DNA of 28,684 nucleotides from Lingula anatina (lineage: Eukaryota; Brachiopoda; Lingulata; Lingulida; Lingulidae): the NCBI RefSeq assembly GCF_001039355.2, contig NW_019775593.1, positions 182,921 to 211,604 of the forward strand, read 5' to 3'. This document shows positions 19,743 through 28,502 of this stretch, in pieces (the stretch's first letter is position 1; the number at the start of each line of letters is the position of its first letter). A model generated the notes under the pieces. It did not search any database. It saw only the letters and a program-made list of their open reading frames with translations, and was not told the origin of the DNA. Made by a program: the position numbers and the translations under genes.

Positions 19743-22700
19743 GTAAGCATGCGTGTGCATGTGTGTATGACTGTGCGCACATGTGTTTGTGTTTTTTTTA
19801 TCAAACAAACGTAGAGCAGAAAGTGATATATGTGGATTTTTATCATTAATAAGATGCAGATCATCTAAAATTTAATAGATATGACATGTTTTATTTCTTG
19901 TTCTATAAAGAAGTCTGTCAGTTGCAAGTTATATGTGGTTACCTGTGAATCTGTATCCATATCACCACATGAATGGATCTCTATCTGTTTACTCTGACAG
20001 TTAAGAAGCACCTGTACATATTATGTACATTCAAGGTGCTTGTTGACGTTGAGCATTAAGTATCACATTAAAAATACAGGTGAAATGCTGGTCATTGTAT
20101 TCACATATAAGCTGGGAAGCTGCAATATGGCTTGTTGTGCAGCAATTAGAGGCGTGAGCTTCAGACAAATTACAGCAGACAGAGAAATTAGAGAGTTGAA
20201 AAAAATGATGTATTATAAAACAGCACCTTGTATGACATAAAACATACTAGTTATCTATATGAACAACACACACAAGTGCTCTTTTGAAGAGAAAAATTGG
20301 TATCAAATTTATTTTCTTGAGACATTTTACACCAGTGGTTTATCCTTTCCTCATTGTTTTTGTACAGTATTTCTTAATATTTTCTATAGATTTGGGACAT
20401 ACAGGTGTGAATTCGTTCATTTTTTACTTAGGAAAATCTTTTCAGCTGCATAATTATGTAATTTGGTAATTTTTCAGATGATGATTCTGTCGCCGAAGAA
20501 CTGAAAAAGAAAGTCCGGGTTCTTTGTTGGGTAATGACAGCTCCCCAGAACCTGGAGCTTAAAGCCAGCAACGTCAAGAACACTTGGGGAAAACGGTGCA
20601 ATGTTCTCCTCTTTATGAGCTCCAAGGACGATGAAGATTTCCCCGCGATTGGTTTAGATATCCCAGAAGGCAGAGAGCATCTGACGGGAAAAACCATGCG
20701 TGCCTTTAAATATGCCTACGATCATCATTTCAATGACGCTGATTGGTTCATGAAGGCGGATGACGATACTTACGTCATAGTGGAAAATTTACGCTACATG
20801 TTGTCGGAGTATAATTCCAGCGATCCTATCTATTTTGGCCACCATTTTCAGACGATAGTGAAGCAAGGCTACTTCAGTGGTGGTGCCGGGTATGTGATCA
20901 GTAAAGAAGCATTAAAACGACTCGCCCTGAACGGAATAGGGAGACCCGACATGTGCAGACAAGATGGTGGTGCAGAGGATGCCGAGATCGGCCAATGTTT
21001 TGAAAAATTAGGTGTAAAAACTGGGGATTCTAGAGATGCCATGGGTAGAAGTCGGTTCCATTGTTTTAACCCTGAGACTCATTTATTAGGTGGATACCCA
21101 GACTGGTATTATAAATATGATAAATATGGTGCCAAACATGTAAGTAGACTGGAATGATTTTTATAACAGTTTGTCTCACAAATCAGCAATTCATATTAAG
21201 ATGACATTACAGTTGTGTATTTGTTCCAGCTCACCCTCGTTTTAGGGACATTATTTCATTCCTTTGATTTCATGTGCAAGTTTTTACTTTGAACTTTTGA
21301 TAAACAGGACATTTATCATTGAAATTTCTGTGAGTTAACCACATCAGTGGAGGTAGCCAGCTCACCCTTGCATAGCAACCATTCTATTTCTAGATGACAG
21401 TCAGAATAATCCTACCAGCATAGCAACAGGTGTTGATGAATTTCCTCAAACAAGATGATGAAAGTGTTAAACATTTTTTTTTCATTGACAGCTAGGAATA
21501 ATCTGTCTGTCTTTTTGTTCGTCATTTTACACATGCTTTTGTGCTTCAAATTTGTTAGCTTTAAATCTTTATTTTCTGACTGAAACATAATAATTAAAAA
21601 ATCAAAACGTCTAGATGAAAATCACCTGCTGTTCACCAAGTTGATGTCCCTGAAGAGAGATAAATGAGGATTGATTAAGTTAGCTCAGGGAAGAAACATG
21701 GCATGTGCGAAGCAGGAAAATTGATTAATGTATACACAGGGCTGGCACCAGCAGTCACCTGTGAATAGTTCACGAGAAATACACGTTTGTTTCTCCACCC
21801 CACCCCACCCGTCCCGCCTCCCCCCATGGCTATTCTCAACTGAAATATTTGAGTAAATTGTAGATTTATCTCGTGAAGAAATTGTTTTGACCTCATTGGC
21901 TTTACCATTTTGTCAGATAATTATTTTTAATTTGCTGACATGAACACAGCTCTACAACAAAGATTGAACAGGTTCATCAGCTGCAGGCATTAACATTATA
22001 GATAGAAATATGAAAGATAGAAAATTAATTAAAAAAAATTATTCCATGAAGACAGCTGTGTAAGTAACATCACATTGATCATGACGCACACCACCTCAAC
22101 ATTAATATTTATATTGTGCATGAAAACGTCTTTGTGAAGCTGTTTGTTCTTATAATAAATTATTTACTACTACCTCGTAATTGAACAGGAGGGAAATGAG
22201 AACTTTCGTAACCCTAGCACACTGAAGCTGTTATGAAATATCCTGTTATTATTGATAAATATCACTAAGGTAGAGTTTAGTAGATCATTTGAAATATTAA
22301 TGAAATTGTCTTGTTTAAATGGTTTTCAGGATGTGTAAATATATGATATTCATGACATGGGCATTATTTTAATAAAAGTTCTTCATATAACTAACAATAA
22401 GATGACAGTACACCAGCATCAAATGCTCTAAGCCTAAGATTGGAATCTAAAATGGGCAGAGTGACAAATTGCTTAAATGTAAACTGTTAACAGTTTTTGC
22501 TATAGTCTGCCTCCTGCTTTGTTGCCCTTCTTTGAAATACCTGGTGGAAAGAGAAGACACTTCTTCATTAAATCTTGTACACAAGCAAAGCACCTGCAGC
22601 TATAATAACAATATTGAGATGTTATAGAATTCATCTTGAGGCACTGTCTTTGTTGTGGGGTTTTCATTATCAGGTTTTAGAGGTGACAGTATACACAGTT

Positions 22701-23153
22701 TATGTACAGTTATTGCCAGCCTGCCTACAACGGATAAGTGTGAACAGAATTAGCTTTTAAAAGAGTTAGAGTATGTGTAGGGAAAAATTTCATCAGTAGG
22801 ACGGCACTATTTTAGTGATGGCAGAGATGAGTTGTTTTTTTCCTCTGGAAAAGTCCCTACATCTTGTGTGCTGAATGTTTTAGAAGCAAATGCTAAATAG
22901 TCATCTGTAATGTGATTAATTAAGAGTAAATATGTTGGGAAAATCTTAATCAAATCAATTGATTTTATTGTTTAAAAATTAAAGATTTTTTGTGTTATCT
23001 TTTCAGGGAATAGGTAATGTAAGTGACCATGCAGTAACATTCCACTATATTCCTCCCAGTTTGATGTGGGGCTTGGAGTTTTATATCTACCATCTCAGAC
23101 CCTACGGTATAGAAAGCCACAGCCAGAGACTAAACAAGAAGCAGCTTAAGTGA
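19430..23153 (+). CDS. C1GALT1: Core 1 beta-1,3-galactosyltransferase (C1GALT1-type), complete
   Basis: The enzyme transfers galactose from UDP-Gal to GalNAc-Ser/Thr, making core 1 (T antigen) in the Golgi. Exons 19430-19742, 20478-21139 and 23007-23153 join in frame (1,122 nt) to a 373-residue protein; human C1GALT1 is 363. It is a type II membrane protein: cytoplasmic MNSHT, membrane segment at about residues 6-24, an acidic/His-rich stem to about 110, then the GT31 catalytic domain. Visible motifs are VRVLCWVMTAPQNLE, NTWGKRCN, FMSSKDDEDFPA, ADWFMKADDDTYVIVENLRY (metal-binding DDD at 199-201), KQGYFSGGAGYV, GGAEDAEIG (Glu271/Asp272), GDSRDAMGR, TFHY and IYHLRPYG. The vicinal Cys pair that in human and fly precedes SD-A-SFHY is replaced by Asn-Val, creating an NVS sequon at 329. 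The usual FWYWNYNYY stretch is shortened to DWYYKYDKY. A lineage-specific paralogue is therefore possible. Cosmc (C1GALT1C1) is less likely, since the DDD is intact. Confidence 0.95.
19743..20477 (+). other. C1GALT1: C1GALT1 intron 1 (735 bp)
   Basis: GTAAGC...TTTTTCAG, splitting an Asp codon after its first base. It begins with a short GT-rich stretch (about 19750-19795). Open frames at 20040-20469 have no support as exons. Confidence 0.85.
20478..21139 (+). CDS. C1GALT1: C1GALT1 exon 2: catalytic domain
   Basis: 662 nt, encoding most of the GT31 fold, from DDSVAEELKKKVRVLCWVMT to WYYKYDKYGAKH. It holds the DDD metal/UDP site, the GGAGYV acceptor loop and the AED motif. Asn217 in the sequence EYNSSDP is a possible N-glycosylation site. 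Its donor GTAAGT follows CAT; reading on would give the intronic codons VSRLE and a stop. Confidence 0.96.
21140..23006 (+). other. C1GALT1: C1GALT1 intron 2 (1.87 kb)
   Basis: GTAAGT...ATCTTTTCAG, phase 0. AT-rich, with a short C/CCCCA-rich patch at about 21797-21828. No coding or mobile element was recognised. Confidence 0.8.
23007..23153 (+). CDS. C1GALT1: C1GALT1 exon 3: C-terminus and stop
   Basis: 48 codons plus TGA. It encodes GIGNVSDHAVTFHYIPPSLM then WGLEFYIYHLRPYG, and ends in a basic tail (SQRLNKKQLK). The IYHLRPYG ending is the C-terminal signature of core 1 synthases. The normally Cys-Cys position reads Asn-Val here. Confidence 0.95.
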   Translation, partial: GIGNVSDHAVTFHYIPPSLMWGLEFYIYHLRPYGIESHSQRLNKKQLK

Positions 23154-24715
23154 GAAATTATCAAGAAATTCTTGTTTTGGGATGGGAAAAAATACTGAAG
23201 GATGTTTATGTCAAGGTCACAGAAAACTGCCACCAGAAACAAAGTCAGAAAAAGATATATACATTCTTTATTGTTCTTACTTTGAGAGATTGCAGCTTTG
23301 GCCTGGACTATACAAATACAGGCTGTCATCAGTATAAGAACAAGATACCTGAAGTCTGTCAGTTTGCTTTGATATTGTTTTGTTCAGGATATAAACTTAC
23401 AAAAAAGAAACAAAAGAAGTAAAAAATTATAGAAAAGATAACAGAATCATGTTTGCCATACTGGTGGTGTTAGACGTAGCTGTCTGTACCTAAATGAGCA
23501 GAAACATTTTGGTGAAAATTCACATCATAATGTCTCTCTCTACACCTCTCTTTCTCTCTCTCTCTTGGCCAAAAAGGCCACTGAAAAGGAAAACTGCTGG
23601 ACTGAAACTAGTTCAGATGATGAATTTTAGGCAGTGCATCTAGAAAAGTTTGTATGATGTTTATAAAAACTGTAAAGGTATGTCACAAATGGTGTGATTG
23701 TACTTGTTTGAAATCCAGAAAATTAAGTCTGTTGAATGCCCCTTTATGAATCGCCATCAGATTCCCAACACTTGCTATCTCCGTGGCAGGACATATAACT
23801 GATAGAACTGACATTGTGTAGTAGTTCATCTGTTCTCGACCATGGTTGTTCATTTATGTGAAGGATGCGAGAATCCTGCCCAGTATTGTCAAAACAGCAT
23901 TTTTTACTTTTGATGTAAAAGCGGCAACTGGTATGGCCTGGTGACAGTTCTTCTCTATAATGTCGACCACTGGTGCATTTGGACATATAAAAATGTTTTA
24001 CGTTTGTGCAATTTTTTAATTCCACAAAGATAAATTTGGGCGTTGTGACAGTTTTTTTGTTAGCCATAATGAAGCAGTGTCTGTNTTTCAATTTGTTTGT
24101 GTAAATAATATACTATTAGGAAATATAAGTAACTTTTTCTGTGATTTATCTGAAAAAAAAGCAAAATATTAGACATCACATGTTAAAATGCAGACAAGGT
24201 ACAATTAGTCGACTAATTTAAATTCATATTGTAATTCTGCGGGATTATTGCGATGAGAGCTGTCTTTGTGAATGGTGCAATTTAATTTTTAAAATGTTTT
24301 AGTATTTATTGAAACAAGTAATTAGGAAGGATAGTTTGTGTATGTTGCCCACAGGGTGTAGTTATCAGTATAACACAACATGTAAATGTATAGATTTGCA
24401 GTTGTTCATAAAAACATATACAGTTAATTTCATGAGGGAAAACACTTTGATTGATTGATACTTACTAGAAAATTAGCATGTTTTACTTTACTGTATATAC
24501 TTCAACTTAGTAACATTGTGTTGTATGTATTTGCTTACACCGCAGATGGCTTTTTCAATTTGACAGAATTTTTTGGTAGAATTAGAATATTATACAGTGT
24601 GCTGGCGGCAATGTAAATCATTAATGGCGGAAACAGTGACCAAACATTACATCGTATCTTTACTGAATGAGTCCCACTATGACGTTTGCAATAAAAAAGT
24701 TGATATAATGAGCAT
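23154..24715 (+). other. C1GALT1: C1GALT1 3' UTR (about 1.55 kb)
   Basis: Downstream of the stop codon the first plus-strand AATAAA is at 24690-24695, so the UTR probably runs to about 24,710. It contains a CT-rich run at 23532-23565 and one unresolved base at about 24085. A 115-codon antisense frame (24091-23744) lies inside it. Confidence 0.5.
24690..24695 (+). terminator. C1GALT1: C1GALT1 candidate poly(A) signal
   Basis: AATAAA, followed about 20 bp on by a G/T- and T-rich stretch (TGGTGTTATTTTTATT) suited to the downstream element. It is the only AATAAA found on this strand between the stop codon and the facing gene. Confidence 0.5.
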
Positions 24716-24724
24716 GGTGTTATT

Positions 24725-24730
24725 TTTATT
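24725..24730 (-). terminator. NSUN6: NSUN6 candidate poly(A) signal
   Basis: AATAAA on the minus strand (TTTATT on plus), about 490 bp after the NSUN6 stop codon and the first such signal met. A T-rich element (ACTTTTTTATTG) lies about 30 bp downstream. It faces the C1GALT1 signal at 24690. Confidence 0.5.
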
Positions 24731-25217
24731 CGACTTCTTTTTGTAAAGTAAGTATACATATATCTTGCCAGGTTGAGAGGCCGGAGCAGAACAGTAACTT
24801 TAAATATTTTTGCATCATATGTATTAAGCACCTTCAAGTAGCACAAAACTTTGTGAGATGACAAGTTTTTCTTTTTAGAGATATATGAAACATCAGGCAG
24901 CATTACTAAATAGACTCTCCAGTAAAATTTGATGATAGAAGCTGCCATTTTGGCATCAACTTTCCAAAGTGATTAACAACATTCCTCTTTGAAGAACTTT
25001 ATACATTCCTCTTTGAAGAACTGTATACAGAATTCAGCCAGTTCCCGTTTAGCTGAATGATAAATTGCTCTACATTTACCTTCTTATATGTCCAAATATA
25101 GTAATATTCATTATGAAAATACAAATTTTTTGACAGTGTGTGACAGCCCCATCAAATCTTAAAAACAAAAACTGACAGCCTTGTCTCTAAAAAAATATTA
25201 TCTAGTCAAAATCACCA
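24731..25217 (-). other. NSUN6: NSUN6 3' UTR (about 0.5 kb)
   Basis: Runs from the TGA to the first minus-strand AATAAA. It includes a 24-bp tandem duplication (ACATTCCTCTTTGAAGAACT, at about 24980 and 25004). A 137-codon minus frame (24948-24535) starts within it; no similarity is recognised. Confidence 0.5.
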
Positions 25218-25397
25218 TCACCTCACAGATTCTGTTTTGACAAATTTTGCAATAAAAAAACCAATGCAGTCATTGGTCACAGTTCGTGCTGAAAGTGGGT
25301 CAAGGTCACCAGGGTCAAATCTCTGCAGCAGTTTCAAGTTCTCCTCTGAAAGCTGGGAGTCTGGGAAGTGAGCACCTGTTCCTCCAAGATGAGGATC
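25218..25397 (-). CDS. NSUN6: NSUN6 last exon and stop
   Basis: 59 codons plus TGA, acceptor AATTCTAG. It encodes DPHLGGTGAH, LLQRFDPGDLDP and NDCIGFFIAKFVK, the usual NSUN6 C-terminal signature, and ends TESVR. Confidence 0.94.
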   Translation of the reverse strand, partial: DPHLGGTGAHFPDSQLSEENLKLLQRFDPGDLDPLSARTVTNDCIGFFIAKFVKTESVR

Positions 25398-28170
25398 CTA
25401 GAATTTAAAATATTTGTATTTCGTACTCTATTACACTAATGAAATACCAGGTCCATGATTGCTTTCAAATTGGTAAAGTCTGGACACATGTTAAACACAA
25501 TCTTATTTTACTGAAAAAAATGGAAATTAACTGAAAAAAATGGAAAATATTAGACAAACTTTCTCATCAAGCTTCACTTTGCTCTGATATTAATATTTTA
25601 ACAATTATTTCAAAACCAATGAACTATTTGACATTCCAAATACTTTAAATTACATGGCATATTAAATTGCTTCAGGAGCAAAAATAATTTTGCCTTCTCA
25701 AAAATAAAATTCAATTTTTCAATTACTCTTTTTCACAGAAACTGCTAGATTCAACTGTATTTTCAATATCAATTTGTTTAACATTCTTCACAGATTATTT
25801 TGGGCCAAAAAGTATTTTGAAAACCCCTGTTATGTGCAAAAATACATTTTCTTTAATTCAGAGCACCTGTTTGGCTAACTTCACACATGGATACTCTCTC
25901 AGCAGCCATTCCACCTGTCGCTCATTCTCCCCATGTGTCACTGTACAAGTGCTATAGACCAGGACTCCGCCAACCTTTAACAAATGCACGGCCTGTAAAA
26001 TATTAATAACTTAAAATTAAACAAGAGATATCAAGTTTAAAATATAATAATTAATGAAGAGAAATGGTTGAGGTTTTATACCCCCTTCCTCAGTAAATGA
26101 GCCATATCATGACTGTCATGTTATTATTAGATATATTCTACAACAATTTTAAATTGAAATTGTAAGTACTGGGTTACAATTATTGCTAAAAAGATGACAT
26201 CTAAACATTGGCAAATTTATGCTGTACAGGAACTAAGACTTGAACACCTTAATGACTCTGTAAACATCATCATTTTTAAATAGAGAAAACAAATTTAAAA
26301 AACTGCATTAAAAACCTATATTCTGACCCAAACAGGGAACTCCTGGCATTGAGTAGAATATAGAAAAACTGGCGATTATATGAGTACATTGGAAACAAGA
26401 GGAGGAGTGACAGTCTGTTAACCTGATTGCATTCAGCCAGAGTCCCTGTGGAGCTAGTGCACATTAGCTAGGTCAAGAAAATTCACTGTGCTGGTCTCTT
26501 ATTTCTCCACTATTACCTGAGCCAGAAGTTTCCTCTGTAATGGAGGATATGAGCTGAGTTCCCTGGCAGACATTTTGTTGAACACTGACGGCCTCTGCCC
26601 CAGACCACTGCAAGGTGCGTCTAGCAGAACACGGTCAAAATATTCAGGGGGAAACGGAGGGAAAGGATCACCATCTGTAATAATACACCATGTATTGTAA
26701 GAAGTATAAGACAGTATAATATGAACCAGCCTTTTCATAATTTTTTCATTTAAAAACCTACTAGTTTAATTTGGTACTACATATGAAAATTAATCAATCA
26801 TTAACATATAATTGAAGAGAAAATGAAAACGCTTTAAAACACCAAAATAATTATTGGAGCTAATTCCCATTGACTATTCACTGAAATCAACCTGTTAGGT
26901 CAAGATTCAATTGGCAAGTAGAAATTAACATTGCTATTCTTACAGAAATATACAACAAAATTATTCCTTTCAAACACATACACACAAACACACACCACAT
27001 ACATACATACATAGCACACACACACACACAAGCACACAGCACACACACATATATAGCACACACACACACAGTTTACCTGCATCTATTGCACAGCTCTTGG
27101 TAGCATCATAAGGAAATGCCCTGACAGACTTCAGGTTCCACTTGGAAGCATTGGACTGTATTCTCTCTACTCTGTTCTGTCCCTTGTCAAAAGCTATCAC
27201 CAGACCCTGCAACAAACTACATCATTATTTTGATGGAAAACAGACCATGAGTCTCTTTCACACTAATGCACTGTATGTAGCATAAGGCTTCAGCAGCACA
27301 ACTGTCCAGCTACATTAGAAGAGGTCCTAACACAAAATTTCACTTTCATAAGTTCATTTCTTACCATTTAGGCATAAGTTGGTTAATTGCCAGGCCAGGC
27401 CTAGAGTGGGACTTCAAGGATAAAGTAAGTTAAATTTGTTAAAACAACAGTCAAAATCAGAGGTCTTACCCCTTTAATATTACAAACTACATGTATTATA
27501 ATATTGCAACCTGTTCGAAGAAATTATTATCATCAATTATTAAAATTTCTAATAAGCAATTTATCTATAACATCCTCACACCAAACCCCACCTGGTCTCT
27601 CATCAGAGTGGCAATGTGTGTGGTTTTACCCCCTGGAGCAGCACACATGTCCAGCACGCAGTCGTTTGGCTCAGGATCCAACACATGACTGCAGATGACA
27701 GACGGAAGATTCTGGGGAAACACTACACTTGGAAGAATATCAGATAAAGATGGCGCCACATATACAGGACTTGTCATTTCTATGCCAACTCCTCTGAAAT
27801 TTAAATTGAATTTAATGAGACATATAATAATTTGAAGTGTTTTACAGTGGGGACATTGAGAATATGTTCTTAAAATCAAAACTAAATTGAAGAGAAGTGA
27901 CTGTTAATGCACCATAAAGCACCATCCAAGCAATTTAAATAAAGTCTCTGTGATTATATTTTACTAGATTTTACACAGATTTTACACAGATATGAATCTA
28001 GTTAAAGAGTTACTTTGCTGGTGTTTCTGACTTAAACAAGGAATGTCTACTGATCCTAGCTATTCCGTTGCCCACAAAAAGTTTTCGTTCCTCAAAATCA
28101 TCCTTCAGTCCTTTCTTGCAGGCACCCTCTATATCTGCATACACAGACACCAAGTCTCCACTCTGCATAT
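25218..28170 (-). CDS. NSUN6: NSUN6 RNA cytosine-5 methyltransferase (3' two thirds)
   Basis: Six minus-strand exons (28014-28170, 27592-27793, 27077-27206, 26517-26674, 25867-25992, 25218-25397) join in frame to 316 C-terminal residues; human NSUN6 has 469. The enzyme methylates C72 in the acceptor stem of certain tRNAs, and some mRNAs, using S-adenosylmethionine. Order: PUA domain (GDLVSVYADIEGACKKG, KLFVGNGIARISR); the linker PSVVFPQNLPSVI; the SAM-binding LDMCAAPGGKTTHIA and VIAFDKG; DRVLLDAPCSGLGQRPS with the release cysteine of PCSG; VLVYSTCTVTHGENERQVEW with the catalytic cysteine of TCT; and the terminal LQRFDP and DCIGFFIAKFVK. PUA plus the GQRP extension identify NSUN6 rather than NSUN2 or NOP2. 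All splice sites are GT/AG with matching phases. Upstream exons lie beyond the right edge. It converges on C1GALT1, with no functional link known. Confidence 0.96.
25398..25866 (-). other. NSUN6: NSUN6 last intron (469 bp)
   Basis: GTGCTC...TTCTAG on the minus strand. AT-rich, with an 18-bp duplication (ACTGAAAAAAATGGAAAT, near 25511). Nothing else was seen. Confidence 0.8.
25867..25992 (-). CDS. NSUN6: NSUN6 exon: motif VI (catalytic TCT cysteine)
   Basis: Exactly 42 codons, phase 0 at both ends. It encodes AVHLLKVGGVLVYSTCTVTH then GENERQVEWLLREYP. The cysteine of STCT is the nucleophile that attacks C6 of the target cytosine in RNA m5C methyltransferases. Confidence 0.95.
25993..26516 (-). 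other. NSUN6: NSUN6 intron carrying a MITE (524 bp)
   Basis: GTAATA...TTTTACAG on the minus strand. Contains the MITE-like element at 26330-26458; the remainder is AT-rich with no other feature. Confidence 0.8.
26330..26458. mobile_element. Deleted GATYGATC-family MITE
   Basis: CTCCTGGCATTGAGTA, then GAAACAAGAGGAGGAGTG, then CTGTTAACCTGATTGCATTC and AGCCAGAGTCCCTG follow the 17091-17283 element in the same order. The left arm is shortened to ACAGGGAACTCCTGG, so it is an internally deleted copy inside an NSUN6 intron. Confidence 0.7.
26517..26674 (-). CDS. NSUN6: NSUN6 exon: motif IV (PCSG cysteine)
   Basis: 158 nt. It completes the split Asp codon, then encodes GDPFPPFPPEYFDRVLLDAP, CSGLGQRPSVFNK and ARELSSYPPLQRKLLAQ, and ends before GTAATA. 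The PCSG cysteine releases the methylated RNA in this enzyme class. Confidence 0.95.
26675..27076 (-). other. NSUN6: NSUN6 intron with TG tract (402 bp)
   Basis: The donor GTAAAC at 27076-27071 abuts the microsatellite at 26973-27070; the acceptor is TTATTACAG. Long minus-strand frames of C/V/Y residues here are translations of the microsatellite. Confidence 0.85.
26973..27070. repeat. (CA)n microsatellite, interrupted
   Basis: About 98 bp of CA units with AT and GC interruptions. In the NSUN6 transcript it reads as a UG-rich tract beginning about 7 bases into the intron. Confidence 0.95.
27077..27206 (-). CDS. NSUN6: NSUN6 exon: Rossmann motif II
   Basis: 130 nt, from GLVIAFDKGQNRVERIQSNA to DATKSCAIDA plus one base. 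The acidic residue of AFDKG is expected to contact the SAM ribose. The donor GTAAAC lies only about 5 bp from a long TG tract. Confidence 0.94.
27207..27591 (-). other. NSUN6: NSUN6 intron (385 bp)
   Basis: GTGGGG...TTGTTGCAG on the minus strand; no repeat or other feature recognised. Confidence 0.8.
27592..27793 (-). CDS. NSUN6: NSUN6 exon: PUA end and SAM-binding motif I
   Basis: 202 nt. Acceptor ATTTCAG; one base completes the split Lys codon; it encodes GVGIEMTSPVYVAPSLSDIL, then FPQNLPSVICSHVL and DPEPNDCVLDMCAAPGGKTT, and ends MRDQ before GTGGGG. CAAPGGKT is the SAM-binding loop. Confidence 0.95.
28014..28170 (-). CDS. NSUN6: NSUN6 exon: PUA domain
   Basis: 157 nt. The acceptor is TTTTTCAAG; the first two bases complete a codon from an exon outside the window, then MQSGDLVSVYADIEGACKKG and KLFVGNGIARISR follow, ending SLFKSETPA with two bases of a Lys codon before donor GTAACT. 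The open frame upstream of the acceptor (MPVADDFMTNVFQD) is intronic. The PUA fold recognises the tRNA acceptor end in the human enzyme. Confidence 0.92.
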
Positions 28171-28350
28171 CTTGAAAAACATTTGTCATAAAATCATCAG
28201 CAACAGGCAAAAATAAAGATATAAAAATCTTATCTGCTTAGTTCCACAAAATAAGTCACAAAATAATTGTGCCTCAGCATACTCTGGTATATATGCCAAA
28301 CGAAAGATTGTTATTAAGTCTGTAGTAAGAATAAAAAATAGCGTAACATT

Positions 28351-28400
28351 TAATAATAATAATAATATAGTTTATTGGCAACTGAAATTGTTGGATTGTA
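28351..28400 (-). mobile_element. Possible minus-strand retroelement 3' end
   Basis: On the minus strand TTGCCAATAAACTATA is followed by (TTA)n, about five units. An AATAAA signal just before a short 3-base tail repeat is common at the 3' end of non-LTR retroelements. The body is not recognisable; a plain TAA microsatellite is the alternative. Confidence 0.3.
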
Positions 28401-28502
28401 CAATAATATCGATTATTTTATACCATAAGAAGCAGTGCTACATTGTTTCCAGTACAAACAAAACAAAATCCCTTGGAATCCTGAAAAAGCATAATGTGTC
28501 AT

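Noticed and set aside
19605-19864. Overlapping plus- and minus-strand frames around C1GALT1 exon 1
   Set aside because: Shadows of the true exon frame and of the GT-rich intron start.
26887-27215. Minus-strand frames rich in Cys, Val and Tyr
   Set aside because: They read through the TG microsatellite; only the part from 27206 to 27077 is real NSUN6 coding sequence.
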